DNA of 42,461 bases from NCBI GenBank assembly GCA_045110315.1, contig JBGCFY010000102.1:1-42461 (forward strand), read 5' to 3'. Within the stretch, counting starts at the first letter, position 1; each line of letters opens with the position of its first letter. The translations under genes and the position numbers were made by a program. Origin of the DNA: CALFBG01 sp045110315 (lineage in GTDB: Bacteria; Bacteroidota; Bacteroidia; Chitinophagales; Saprospiraceae). Under the pieces are notes generated by a model, which saw only the letters and a list, made by a program, of their open reading frames with translations, had not been told where the DNA came from and made no database searches. Shown piece by piece: positions 25,794 to 34,615 of this stretch.

Positions 25794-26486
25794 TTACTTT
25801 TTTGAAGCGAAAGAAATTCCAGTTACCAATTCAAAGGCGATAATACTCGTGGTTTTATCGGTTCCTAAGGCTTCCTGATTAAGTATATTGGTCAGTCCTT
25901 TTTTGAAGCGAAATTCTAAATACCACAACGCATCAATTTGTACGGGAGCATTTTTTCTGGATTCCGCTACTTTCATAGAAATGCCTACCGAGGAAGATAC
26001 TAAAAGGTTTACCCGATTAAAAAAATTAGTCTCTTTTACGTTGTAAATCCGTTCGTCTCCGTTATAAGCACTTCCATAATTCCACAATAAGTAAGAAAGC
26101 TCGGGACCGGCAGAAAGATAAAATAGTTTATTAAAAAAATACTTAGGGTGCACCGCAAGATTGAGAAAAGCCGAGGTAGATTTTATTGTTTGATTTTCTA
26201 GCGAACCTACGGAAAGCGTGAACTCCCTTTCATTACCAGACATTCCAACATTTGGAAAGACGGTTAATGCCCACTTTGGACTTAATCTTTTTTGAAATTG
26301 AATTCCGCCCATTGGGTAAAAAATACGCTTAGCGTCTCCTACTACACTTTCCTCTAAATCAAACCCAGAACTCCCAATGCCCAAGGATAGACTGGTAGTG
26401 AAGTTTCTGTTTTGGGCAACCGCTTGGCTTGAAAAAGCTATTGCTATTAAAAATAATAAAAGTACTTGTAAAAAAATATTTTTCAT
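25794..26486 (-). CDS. Outer-membrane beta-barrel-like protein
   Basis: A 230-residue protein with a signal peptide (MKNIFLQVLLLFLIAIAFSSQAVAQ, cleaved after AVA-Q). The rest has alternating beta-strand patterns (FTTSLSLGIGSSGF, HPKYFFNKLFYLSAGPELSYLL, TSIIAFELVTGISF with the aromatic-ending C-terminus SFASKK), as in PorT/OmpA-type small barrels of Bacteroidota. No specific family was recognised. It is convergent with gltD; the next minus-strand gene starts upstream at 26918. Confidence 0.65.
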   Translation of the reverse strand: MKNIFLQVLLLFLIAIAFSSQAVAQNRNFTTSLSLGIGSSGFDLEESVVGDAKRIFYPMGGIQFQKRLSPKWALTVFPNVGMSGNEREFTLSVGSLENQTIKSTSAFLNLAVHPKYFFNKLFYLSAGPELSYLLWNYGSAYNGDERIYNVKETNFFNRVNLLVSSSVGISMKVAESRKNAPVQIDALWYLEFRFKKGLTNILNQEALGTDKTTSIIAFELVTGISFASKK

Positions 26487-26519
26487 GCTAAGTATTTTAG
26501 GAAGTTTTTTAAAATAAAT

Positions 26520-26918
26520 TTACGATACCTGCCAAAAATCAGGAGGGAGGTAAAGTGCAATAAAACCAAGCAGCGCGAAAAAAATTGGAAACCCATAGCG
26601 CCATCCCATTGAATTAATCCTCGCTTCACTGGAGTCTTCAGGGTTGTACAAAATAGGAATTTCTTCTCCTTCTTGGTAAAAAAAACGATTGGAAGATTGC
26701 AAAATAGTAGCGCTTGATTGTTTTCCTAAGTGATTGGTAAAAGCCACGATTGGATAAAATTGATTTTTTTTCTCGGGCCGAGCCTTAACTTCTACTACAA
26801 TCCCCGTGGTCGCATTCCAGTTGAAGCCCAGGAATATATTATTAGCTAAATAAATCATTCCAAAACAAATGAAGCTATAGCATACTAAGGCAGGGAGTTT
26901 TATTTCTCTTTTCATCAA
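26520..26918 (-). CDS. DUF3592-like two-pass membrane protein
   Basis: A 132-residue protein with a membrane segment at residues about 10-30 (LVCYSFICFGMIYLANNIFL) and another near the C-terminus (GFPIFFALLGFIALYL). Between them is a soluble beta-rich loop, with TTGIVVEVKARP and YPIVAFTNHLGKQSSAT leading to GEEIPILYNPEDSSEARINS. This arrangement and the 'VLYNPxDPxxARI' type motif match DUF3592. Function of the family is unknown. Confidence 0.7.
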   Translation of the reverse strand: MMKREIKLPALVCYSFICFGMIYLANNIFLGFNWNATTGIVVEVKARPEKKNQFYPIVAFTNHLGKQSSATILQSSNRFFYQEGEEIPILYNPEDSSEARINSMGWRYGFPIFFALLGFIALYLPPDFWQVS

Positions 26919-26985
26919 CTTTATAATTAGGAATTGTTACAACTCCTTTTGCTTTTCATCAAACGACATCGCTAGTCGCTAAATC

Positions 26986-27765
26986 TTATTCTTTCCAAAA
27001 AGCGTGAAGCTGTAAAAGATACGGCACCCATTTAACATTATTTACGCGATAATATAAGTCAAACTTTTCACTCAAGGAATAATTACATTTTATCTGGACG
27101 AACATTTCAAACTTCGTTCCACCGTTGTTCTTTAATTCAAACGTTTCATTTGGATATTCGCGGCTTATTTTTTCCGTAAGGAAAGCGATCGTTTCTTCTG
27201 AATAATCCAAACAATTACCGAATGGACCATCCAGACAGTTATACTCAAAATTAAAGCTACCTTCAAAATTTAGTAAGTGTGGATTGTCTACACACAGTAA
27301 ATTTTCATCCAAAAGGATACGGTCGAGATAAGCTCTGGCGGAAGTTAATGTGTTGAATGAAACGGTTTTAAATATAGCGTTTTTGAATTTACCTTGATCG
27401 AGATATTGCTTAGTCTTACCTTGACTCAAGTCGATGGCGTGGTTAAAATAGTCTATTTCTCTCCCTTCTCTACATATCAAAATATGATGCCGAGACTTCT
27501 TCACTGTATCCACCGCAGCACTCGTAAAAGTCCATTCCTTTTTTACCTGATTTAGCATCTTGATGTCATCAACATACCAATACACCGTTGAATCTTTCCA
27601 CTTCATTTTATGTGGTGAGCTAGTCATTTGTCCTAGAATAGTGTATCCTTCGTCTACAAAAACATAGTTTTCTAAAATGCTAGTTTGGTAAGACACTAGG
27701 CCTTTTTTGGAACTAGCACATCCCAAAAAAAATAAGCTTGCTATCAATGCTTTACCTAAGTTCAT
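26986..27765 (-). CDS. Lipoprotein of unknown function
   Basis: A 259-residue protein with a lipobox: LIASLFFLGCASSKKG, lipidated cysteine at C16. The remainder is beta-rich with a cysteine pair near the middle (NCLDGPFGNCLDYSEET). No family was recognised. It lies on the minus strand with 67 bp to the next gene downstream. It probably resides at the inner or outer membrane. Confidence 0.65.
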   Translation of the reverse strand: MNLGKALIASLFFLGCASSKKGLVSYQTSILENYVFVDEGYTILGQMTSSPHKMKWKDSTVYWYVDDIKMLNQVKKEWTFTSAAVDTVKKSRHHILICREGREIDYFNHAIDLSQGKTKQYLDQGKFKNAIFKTVSFNTLTSARAYLDRILLDENLLCVDNPHLLNFEGSFNFEYNCLDGPFGNCLDYSEETIAFLTEKISREYPNETFELKNNGGTKFEMFVQIKCNYSLSEKFDLYYRVNNVKWVPYLLQLHAFWKE

Positions 27766-27842
27766 TTCTGTTTTAAGTAGTTTGCAAAATTATTTTACCA
27801 TTAAATTGTGTTAGATTTTGGACAGTATTGAGGCGCGAAAGC

Positions 27843-27866
27843 CTTCCTAAGTCTTTGCTTAGGAAG
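27843..27866 (-). terminator. Stem-loop downstream of the DUF6428 gene
   Basis: CTTCCTAAG (27843-27851) and CTTAGGAAG (27858-27866) form a 9-bp perfect stem with a 6-base loop, about 70 bp after the stop of the minus-strand DUF6428 gene. The T tract beyond it on the minus strand is short (GCTTTC), so it is a moderate terminator candidate. Confidence 0.5.
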
Positions 27867-27938
27867 ACTTTGAGCAACGAAGAGACTGTTCAAAAGATAG
27901 CGCAAGTTACTTAAGGCTTACTTTTTTACACACTTCGC

Positions 27939-28409
27939 CTAACAACAGCCACTTCCGGGATCACAACTATTTGATTTTACGACCAAATCAGCAAGATTCA
28001 ATTTGGGTTTACTTGCTGGAACAGCACATTTGTCTGGCGCTAAGCAATCGGTCATTTTGTTTGTCAAAACAAAATTATTATCCTTGAATTGTAAACCGTA
28101 CTTTCCGATGGTTGCTGCTTGGTATTCCACTTCAATTTCAGCGTCCTCAATACCTAGTTGTTCTTCTGCCAATTTAAGGATTGCTAGTATCTTTTCTGGT
28201 TTGAGTTGATGATCAACATCATCCGAATACCACAATTGAAAATTTACCACTTTCTCCATTCTTATCGTCCCTCCGCAGTCAATAAAGTTCTTGGTAATCG
28301 AACCAACCTCTGTGATGTGATAATGATTTGGAATTGATTCGCCGTTTGGTAAGTCAAATTTCACGACGTCAAGTTTTTTTACAATGGCTTTAAATGCTGA
28401 TAATTTCAT
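27939..28409 (-). CDS. DUF6428-family protein with cysteine-rich tail
   Basis: A 156-residue cytoplasmic protein. The N-terminal part (LPNGESIPNHYHITEVGSITKNFIDCGGTIR, then FQLW and HQLKPEKILAIL) matches the DUF6428 family as I remember it; this family is usually found in arsenic-resistance operons of Bacteroidota. The end has MTDCLAPDKCAVP and the tail SCDPGSGCC, a likely thiol metal(loid)-binding site. No ArsR, arsenate reductase or arsenite efflux gene is in the window, so it is an orphan here. Molecular activity is unknown. Confidence 0.75.
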   Translation of the reverse strand: MKLSAFKAIVKKLDVVKFDLPNGESIPNHYHITEVGSITKNFIDCGGTIRMEKVVNFQLWYSDDVDHQLKPEKILAILKLAEEQLGIEDAEIEVEYQAATIGKYGLQFKDNNFVLTNKMTDCLAPDKCAVPASKPKLNLADLVVKSNSCDPGSGCC

Positions 28410-28448
28410 GTTCTTATTTTTTTCTTAATTTCTTAATTTTCTGTCTTC

Positions 28449-29324
28449 TTAATAGCAATCTGCTTGAATTCTGATATTATCAAAATTCAAGTTTTTTAAA
28501 TCTTCTGCTAAGATAAAAAAATATACTCTTCCCCAGTCTCCAATGCTGAGTTCGAGCAGATCGTCTGAATCTATCTGTAACAATAGTTTCCACTCCAAGG
28601 CTTGATCTATTTCGGCGAGCGTTACTTGCTGAAAATCTTTGATTGAAACAAAATTCAACTCATAAGATTCGTGTTGAATCCCTTGATAAGGACCTAACAA
28701 ATGATGATTGGAAGTTGTTTCTGATTCTCCATCCTCATATTTAGCGTCAAAAATTGCTTCGTCGAAGGCATCGATTGGTTTAATGTCCGTTTGACTTGCT
28801 TGGTAAATTCGCTCTAATCTTAAAGCATCCCAACCAGGAAAATCATAAGCTGGTTCAAGCTCAACGGTACTTTCTTTTAAGATACGTGGCGATATTTTTT
28901 TGTTAAATATTTTTTGCCAGAAGGTCTTTTTCTTTTCCGTAAATTCAGTTGGAGGAACACCTTTCTTTAAGTCTTCTTCTTTCACTGAAAAAATCACACT
29001 TCCCTCGTCTCCTGAATCTAAATTGTAGAAGAAATACAACATTCCCTTGGAAGGCAATAAATTAAGTTGATCAAATGCCTTGGTTTCTTTAAGGTTAATT
29101 TGTCCTAAAAAACTGAAATACTGTCCATCTTTTTCGTTTTTAGCCCAATTTATCCGCGTGGGCAAATCTGGACATCCACCCAATTTCGTACCCCCAATTT
29201 TAGGGCAGGCTTCTCCCTTTGTTCTTAATCTAATGGCAGGCTTCAATTCCTTAATCATGGAACTCCGATACGGTTCTACTACATATTTTTTAATAACTTC
29301 AATCAACGCTTGTTTATCTTTCAT
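28449..29324 (-). CDS. YwqG/DUF1963-family protein
   Basis: A 291-residue soluble protein with DUF1963 features: SKIGG-type start (CPKIGGTKLGGCPDLPTRINW), FSFLGQINLKE, the LPSKGMLYFFYNLDSG strand and a C-terminal LLLQIDSDDLLELSIGDWGRVYFFILAEDL block. The family is of unknown biochemistry and is often found beside toxin or immunity genes. It ends 40 bp before the DUF6428 start, so the two may be cotranscribed. Confidence 0.85.
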   Translation of the reverse strand: MKDKQALIEVIKKYVVEPYRSSMIKELKPAIRLRTKGEACPKIGGTKLGGCPDLPTRINWAKNEKDGQYFSFLGQINLKETKAFDQLNLLPSKGMLYFFYNLDSGDEGSVIFSVKEEDLKKGVPPTEFTEKKKTFWQKIFNKKISPRILKESTVELEPAYDFPGWDALRLERIYQASQTDIKPIDAFDEAIFDAKYEDGESETTSNHHLLGPYQGIQHESYELNFVSIKDFQQVTLAEIDQALEWKLLLQIDSDDLLELSIGDWGRVYFFILAEDLKNLNFDNIRIQADCY

Positions 29325-29373
29325 TTTCTTTTGCTTGATCTGTTTAGTAAACCGTTTTGTCTGAGCATTTAAA

Positions 29374-30273
29374 TCACGTAACTTTTTTGAAATACTTTTC
29401 TTCCGTTAGTTCAAAGTTATCTCGATGAAATAAGATACTCTTCATCACCCACGCAAGCGGTTCCAATTTCATTTGTCTAATCGAATGTTTATCCCATTCA
29501 TTTTGAACGGCGATGGTGATATTCATTCCTCGCAAATTCATTTTTTGTTGGTAGACAAAACGAATGACTGTTTTGCATTGATCGACAAGAGCATTGACTA
29601 ATGCGGGTTTAATCGTGCCCTCAAATTTTATGGCGATTTCATTGGTTTTATAGCCTTTACTATTGCCCTCAATTTCGATGGCTAAAACTCCTTTTTTGTT
29701 ATCTTCAGGGCTATCGCCGTAGATGGCTTTAGTCTTCCAATGTCCGTTGATCGCCAAGGACTTTGGATACTGAAAAGGAAGGGATATACTAATATCTCTT
29801 TCAAAGTATTTATATTGCTTTTCTTGTTCCGTTTTAAAGCTTTCGAAAAGTTTATTTTTAGCCGTAAATCGAACGATGGATTTTTCAAAGTGATTTGTTG
29901 CGATCAAACGCAAGATAATTTCCTTTACGGGTAATTCATAGCCAATCGGTCTAGAATCAATTGGATGGAATCTACCACAACTAAGCTGCAGGTCAAAACC
30001 AGCAAATCCAATTCCATAATAATTAATCGTCGCAAGGATCGAATCTAGTGCATTACCAACACCTTTGGCAATGGTATCAATGTGAAAGGATTCCTCGGCT
30101 TCAATTATAATATTGATTTTATCAATACCATTTGGTGTCAACTTAATCGCGAACTCTGAAAATAGTGGCAGTCCACCAATCATCATTTTCTTATAAAATT
30201 CTTCCTGCGTTTCGATTAAACGGAGCAATCCAAAATTTTGTTGCTTCAGCTTTATTTGTAAATGCTTAATCAT
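29374..30273 (-). CDS. Hypothetical protein
   Basis: A 299-residue soluble protein not assigned to a family. It has neither signal peptide nor membrane segment. It appears to be mixed alpha/beta with long strands such as GIDKINIIIEAEESFHID and DISISLPFQYPK, and ends in LEPLAWVMKSILFHRDNFELTEEKYF. It stands 49 bp upstream of the DUF1963 gene on the same strand and probably shares its transcript. Continuous reading frame and composition support a real gene. Confidence 0.65.
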   Translation of the reverse strand: MIKHLQIKLKQQNFGLLRLIETQEEFYKKMMIGGLPLFSEFAIKLTPNGIDKINIIIEAEESFHIDTIAKGVGNALDSILATINYYGIGFAGFDLQLSCGRFHPIDSRPIGYELPVKEIILRLIATNHFEKSIVRFTAKNKLFESFKTEQEKQYKYFERDISISLPFQYPKSLAINGHWKTKAIYGDSPEDNKKGVLAIEIEGNSKGYKTNEIAIKFEGTIKPALVNALVDQCKTVIRFVYQQKMNLRGMNITIAVQNEWDKHSIRQMKLEPLAWVMKSILFHRDNFELTEEKYFKKVT

Positions 30274-30331
30274 CTATCGTATTTAAGAGTAAGTACCAAT
30301 ACAAATTATTTTACTTATTAACTTGATCCAT

Positions 30332-31075
30332 TTATTTGACCATCCAATCTATTAAAGAACCAGCAATGATTAGGATTACAATGAAAAATATTAAACCCAA
30401 AAAATAACTAAGTAAGGCTTTAAAGAAATTTGTTATTTTGTTTCCTTCAAAAAATTGACCAATTGCCCAACAAAAGTAAATCATAATCAGGATTGCTCCC
30501 CCATTATCAATTAAATTGATATTTACCATACTTCCTGCAATTCCAAAAATCGAAAACAAGATCATTTGAACGCCAAAAATGAAGTATAACAAAATGAGAA
30601 TTTCAAAGAAGTTGTAGTTGTATTTTCTAAAAAACAGTTTCAGCCAAAGCGCAACGAAAGTTACTAGCAGAATATTAACAAAACCGTAGTTTTTACTGAC
30701 CCATTTCATGATGGAACCAATACTAGAGTGCTCCCACCCAAAATCATTGTAGTTGATGTAACCATCTTCGAAATGGAAAGTTTGTTGTGCTATCGTGTAG
30801 ATTAAAGAGCCTAAAATGATAAAACTTATCGGTTTGACGAGTCTGTTTCTATCTTCTTGAATAAAGGTTCGAACGCTTTTACCGGGCTGGAACAATAAAG
30901 CTTTTAAGGTAAAAAGAATTCCCTTTTGAAAGTTTAAGACACTTCCGATCTCTCCCACTACAAACGATCCATTTATTCTTTTTAACTGCTGTGCTTGACC
31001 GCAGTTTGCACAATAAGGACCAGTTAGCTTCTGATGACATTTTTTACAGCTATTCGTGTCTATTTCTATTGGCAT
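30332..31075 (-). CDS. DUF3667 membrane protein with zinc ribbon
   Basis: A 247-residue inner-membrane protein. A zinc ribbon is formed by C10, C13, C22 and C25 (CKKCHQKLTGPYCANCGQ), followed by the amphipathic region ending KALLFQPGKSVRTFIQEDRNRLVKPISFIILGS, the hallmark of DUF3667. Four to five hydrophobic segments follow (FVNILLVTFVALWLKLF, FEILILLYFIFGVQMILF, GGAILIMIYFCWAIG, FLGLIFFIVILIIAGSL). The family is largely restricted to Bacteroidota; role unknown. It lies 58 bp from the next gene. Confidence 0.88.
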   Translation of the reverse strand: MPIEIDTNSCKKCHQKLTGPYCANCGQAQQLKRINGSFVVGEIGSVLNFQKGILFTLKALLFQPGKSVRTFIQEDRNRLVKPISFIILGSLIYTIAQQTFHFEDGYINYNDFGWEHSSIGSIMKWVSKNYGFVNILLVTFVALWLKLFFRKYNYNFFEILILLYFIFGVQMILFSIFGIAGSMVNINLIDNGGAILIMIYFCWAIGQFFEGNKITNFFKALLSYFLGLIFFIVILIIAGSLIDWMVK

Positions 31076-31369
31076 TTAGGTGGTATTCCTCACAAGTTTT
31101 AATTTGCGATCTGAAGTGTTTGCAATATAGCCGTACGGGCAGGAGAAAGATTTCTTGATCACAGAAGTCGATTCTAACTGTTAGGTCAAAGTTATTAATT
31201 GGTTTAGATATTCACAAGGAATCTTGGACTTTTCCTGCTACGATGGCACGTCTAGTCTATCAACTTTTAGTTTGTCGGTTGCTCCAACTCAGCAAGAAAA
31301 ATAAACTTAGCCGTAGGATTGATTTAACGTTTTCCAAGGTTTAAAATTTTAGGATAGAATAGCGTCTAC

Positions 31370-32257
31370 TTATTCTGCTATTTTATTCGTTTTAAATTCC
31401 CAGTGAATAGTTTGGTTTTTATAGCTCGTTCTTTCCCCTTCAAAATCAAATAATAAATCTGCTTTAATGAGATAAAAATCTTTTTCTGCCTTGATCACTA
31501 GCTTTTTTAGCTCAACTAGATTGTGTACATTTTCAACATAAATAGAAGCGGGGTCGATCTCTTCTTCTTGAAATTCGTAACCCTCTTTAGAAAATATTTT
31601 TCGCGTTAAGGCTGGATTACAAAAGCCAAGGAATTGCAACGTTGTTTCGGTATAATGTTCATCATATAAAAAAGGCATCAAGTTGATGGTTAATTCTATT
31701 TCTGAATCTTGCACGTCTTCAATCGCTTCCGTTATTTCAAAGAAAGTGCTTGCTATTTTTAACTTTTGAATCGAAAAGTTACTGGTAAGGTCTGGTACTT
31801 TACGATGCTTTTCATCTTTCGCCTCTTTTTCTGCTTGATAAAGATCACTTGCAGTTTTCCCTTTTTCAAATTGATCAAATATATTTTCTATGTAGGCGGT
31901 TGGTGCGCTTGCTTTTGCTTCCCAAAGTGCAAATAAAGCACTATAGTTAACCGCACCAAAAATGGCTCTTTGGCACAAGGAATAGCCATATTCATCCTTT
32001 CGATTCACCTCTAATCCTTGAGCAATCAACTCCGCTATTTTTCCATCGTCATCCTTGAGTTGAGCACAGCTTCGTGCTGCCGCGTATAAACTATCTTTTT
32101 CTGCTGTTGTCATTTTTTTAAGTGGATGTGAACGTTTTTCTTTTGTCCAAGTGGGTATTTGATTAATTATAGTGTCTACCGCTACTTCGGTTTGCCCAAA
32201 TAGGTTTGCTGATATCGTAAAAGATAAGCTGGTAAGTAATAATAACAGTTTATTCAT
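31370..32257 (-). CDS. Secreted hypothetical protein with ankyrin-like segment
   Basis: A 295-residue protein with a signal peptide (MNKLLLLLTSLSFTISANLFGQ). Residues about 75-115 (DGKIAELIAQGLEVNRKDEYGYSLCQRAIFGAVNYSALFALWEAKA) resemble one to two ankyrin repeats. The C-terminal half is beta-rich (EIELTINLMPFLYDEHYTETTLQF, FYLIKADLLFDFEGE). No catalytic motif recognised. It is probably periplasmic. Confidence 0.65.
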   Translation of the reverse strand: MNKLLLLLTSLSFTISANLFGQTEVAVDTIINQIPTWTKEKRSHPLKKMTTAEKDSLYAAARSCAQLKDDDGKIAELIAQGLEVNRKDEYGYSLCQRAIFGAVNYSALFALWEAKASAPTAYIENIFDQFEKGKTASDLYQAEKEAKDEKHRKVPDLTSNFSIQKLKIASTFFEITEAIEDVQDSEIELTINLMPFLYDEHYTETTLQFLGFCNPALTRKIFSKEGYEFQEEEIDPASIYVENVHNLVELKKLVIKAEKDFYLIKADLLFDFEGERTSYKNQTIHWEFKTNKIAE

Positions 32258-32407
32258 TTTTTGAGATAATTACATTTCCTTACTTTTATTCAATCCTTTT
32301 TGATTCAAGATACCAAAATCAATTGAGATATTTTCAAAAGAACAATTGGATCAGTTCTGATTAATTTATTTAAGGATCAAATTTGCTTCCAAATGATTGG
32401 GAGATTC

Positions 32408-32968
32408 TTAATGAACCTGATATCGATGCACAATAATTTTTTCTTTAGGGTCATAAAAAACGTAGATCTCTTTTCCACAGAAGTCGCTCGCGAAATCAGT
32501 AGAGTCAAATTGACCGATAAACTTTAATTTTTTACCTTTTTTGTTTTTTGGCGTTGCTTTTCCTTGCATCCAATCTGGCTTTCCTCCCACTTCAATGGCG
32601 GATTGATAATTGAAGCGAGCTTGCTTTGTGATAAACTCTTCTTTAGAATTTTGATATCCTTTTTTAGTTTTTTTCAACCATTCCTTCCACTTTTTGCTAA
32701 CGCTCATAAACTTTAGGTTGGTCAACAGCGCTACCTTTCCATTATTTACCGCAAAGCCGATCGTATTATCCTTACAATAGCGATTGAAGTATTTAGTTGT
32801 TTTTTCATTATAAGGATCTTCGTTGAACAGTAAAAAAGGAATCGTACCTTCCCATTTCGGATTTATCTTTGCTAAGTCAACGGTACAAATTGGGAAGAAA
32901 TATTTTTCCAAGTCTTGGTTGGGCTTTTGAAATACTTCTCCGATTTCGGGGAACATTTTTTTGATCAT
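32408..32968 (-). CDS. Small DUF1963-like protein
   Basis: A 186-residue soluble protein. The C-terminal part VGGKPDWMQGKATPKNKKGKK then LKFIGQFDSTDF...KEIYVFYDP resembles the end of YwqG/DUF1963 proteins (GGxPxWxQ...MxFIGQ). The N-terminal part (FFPICTVDLAKINPKWEGTIPFLLFNED) is less clear, so it may be a divergent or truncated member. It starts nine bases after the stop of the cyclic-nucleotide/AlbA_2 gene on the same strand and is almost certainly cotranscribed with it. Confidence 0.65.
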   Translation of the reverse strand: MIKKMFPEIGEVFQKPNQDLEKYFFPICTVDLAKINPKWEGTIPFLLFNEDPYNEKTTKYFNRYCKDNTIGFAVNNGKVALLTNLKFMSVSKKWKEWLKKTKKGYQNSKEEFITKQARFNYQSAIEVGGKPDWMQGKATPKNKKGKKLKFIGQFDSTDFASDFCGKEIYVFYDPKEKIIVHRYQVH

Positions 32969-32977
32969 AAACTTTAT

Positions 32978-33865
32978 TTAATTCCTATATCGTTCTTGTA
33001 CATAATTAATGACATCTCTAGTCTTCTTCATTTTCATATTCTGCGGTCCGGTTCGAACAATAAAAAGCTCTTTTTCTTCCCCCGTAGTGTTATTGACTTC
33101 TTTATAAAAAACAGGCGTTTGGGAAGAGTCACAATCTATTCTTAAAATATTCTTACCATCAATTTCCTCAATATCAAATGATATATATTTAGTAATAACA
33201 AAACCGATTTTTCTTCTTGCTTCTCCCAAAATCATTTTCTTGAATTCGTCAATTTCCTTTAAAGTATTTTTCAAACCAACGATTTTACCATTATCATCTT
33301 CCACTCCACAGAAAATAGTTCCTCCATTCAAATTCATGAATGCAACAAGTGCCCTAACGATACTACTTCTATGCACCTTTGAAATCGAACCTTTAAATTC
33401 AATGAAATCATTTTCCCCTTTTTTGATTGATTCTTTACTAGAAATTAAAATATCTTCATCAAAATACGCAACTATTTTTTTAGTAAGTGCTAATACTAAT
33501 TTTAAAACTAAATCTTTTGAGAGTATTTTAGAATTAAATAGTTTATTCCTATTAAAAACGAGTAACATAGATTCTTCTACAGCTCTAACAGTCCCAAATC
33601 GGTAAGTATTTCCTAGGATAGCGACCTCTCCAAACAATTGACTTTTAATGTACTCTTTCCCTTTATTATTTTTTAGCCTGAGAAGAAGTCTTCCTTCAAG
33701 GACAACAAAAAAATTCTCGCCTTTGTGGTTAATCGTAAATATTTCTTCTCCTTTCCGGTAAACCTCTATTTCGCCAACTTTCATTAAACTTAATAGATCT
33801 TCCTTGTTAATGTCCTTTAAATCCTCGCATCTTTTTAATACATCTAATACTTGAAGTTTTTCCAT
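32978..33865 (-). CDS. Cyclic-nucleotide-binding domain fused to a Schlafen AlbA_2 domain
   Basis: A 295-residue protein of two domains. Residues about 10-125 form a cNMP-binding barrel: YRKGEEIFTINHKGENFFVVLEGRL and the phosphate-binding cassette FGEVAILGNTYRFGTVRA (78-95), with the conserved glutamate E80 and arginine R89 kept. From about 150 comes an AlbA_2/Schlafen core: ENDFIEFKGS, RALVAFMNLNGGTIFCGVEDDNGKIVGL, and the strand ELFIVRTGP near the end. The AlbA_2 fold occurs in nucleic-acid-binding and anti-phage proteins. The Crp-type helix-turn-helix is absent. A signal-gated nucleic-acid-binding protein is the natural inference, unproven. Confidence 0.8.
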   Translation of the reverse strand: MEKLQVLDVLKRCEDLKDINKEDLLSLMKVGEIEVYRKGEEIFTINHKGENFFVVLEGRLLLRLKNNKGKEYIKSQLFGEVAILGNTYRFGTVRAVEESMLLVFNRNKLFNSKILSKDLVLKLVLALTKKIVAYFDEDILISSKESIKKGENDFIEFKGSISKVHRSSIVRALVAFMNLNGGTIFCGVEDDNGKIVGLKNTLKEIDEFKKMILGEARRKIGFVITKYISFDIEEIDGKNILRIDCDSSQTPVFYKEVNNTTGEEKELFIVRTGPQNMKMKKTRDVINYVQERYRN

Positions 33866-34059
33866 GATAAAGTTTTTTGGTTAAAACTCTAATGTAGGAT
33901 AATAAGAAATAGATTTCCTACCCCTTTGTGGGGAAAAAGAACTACTCTTTTCTCAGTATAAGGTCTATCAATAGTCTACCTAAAGGGTAATATTTTAGCA
34001 CTAAAAATAGAAGAATACGATAATTAAGAAAAAAGCCCATAAATTACCAGGTAAAGTTT

Positions 34060-34569
34060 CTACCTTCGCAATTCAAATTTGTGAATCAACGCTCCATCTT
34101 CCACAAACGCTTCCTCCCATACAAAATTCAACTTCTCAAGTACTCGTTGAGATTGCTTATTTTCTGGTAGAATAAAAGCGACTATTTTTTCTAATTGCAA
34201 ATCGTCAAATCCGAATTTAACCGACGCTTGCGCAGCCTCCGTTGCTAATCCCATGCCCCAATATTTCATTTTCAGGCGATATCCCAAATCGACTTCGTTG
34301 GATACTTTTAAGAATTTTAATCCACAAAAACCAATAAATTCTCCCGTGGCTTTCCATTCTAACGCAAATCTACCAAAACCATATTCTTGGTAATCTACCT
34401 CAATTAAAGTTTCAAGTAGTTCGGTTACTGCTGCTCGGGTTTTGATTCCGCCATCATTGGTATATTGATTAATCGCTGGATTTTGTTCCATCGCTAAGGT
34501 TGGTGTGATGTCTTTTCGCTCGAAAGGTCGGAGGAGCAACCTTTCTGTTTTGATTATGGTACTAAACAT
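34060..34569 (-). CDS. GNAT-family N-acetyltransferase (RimJ/RimL type)
   Basis: A 169-residue acetyltransferase. The N-terminal ERLLLRPFERKDI is typical of RimJ/RimL-like GNATs; GFGRFALEWKATGEFIGFCGLKFL and EVDLGYRLKMKYWGMGLATEAAQASVKFGFDDL contain the CoA-binding R/Q-x-x-G-x-A motif as YWGMGLATEA. ENKQSQRVLEKLNF follows. Substrate unknown; members of this group acetylate ribosomal or other protein N-termini or small amines. An intergenic TTTAAAACAACTTC copy lies 46 bp upstream of the start. Confidence 0.9.
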   Translation of the reverse strand: MFSTIIKTERLLLRPFERKDITPTLAMEQNPAINQYTNDGGIKTRAAVTELLETLIEVDYQEYGFGRFALEWKATGEFIGFCGLKFLKVSNEVDLGYRLKMKYWGMGLATEAAQASVKFGFDDLQLEKIVAFILPENKQSQRVLEKLNFVWEEAFVEDGALIHKFELRR

Positions 34570-34615
34570 TACAATAGTTATTTTTGATTTTCATTCATCG
34601 AAGTTGTTAACTACT

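Noticed and set aside
31076..31369. 294-bp gap upstream of the DUF3667 gene, checked for tRNA or small genes
   Set aside because: No cloverleaf, no GTTCGA-type T-loop, no convincing short ORF or terminator was seen.
34016..34060. TTACC/GGTAA stem with T-rich tract after the GNAT gene
   Set aside because: The loop would be a single base and the T tract lies too far from the stem, so it does not meet a terminator model.
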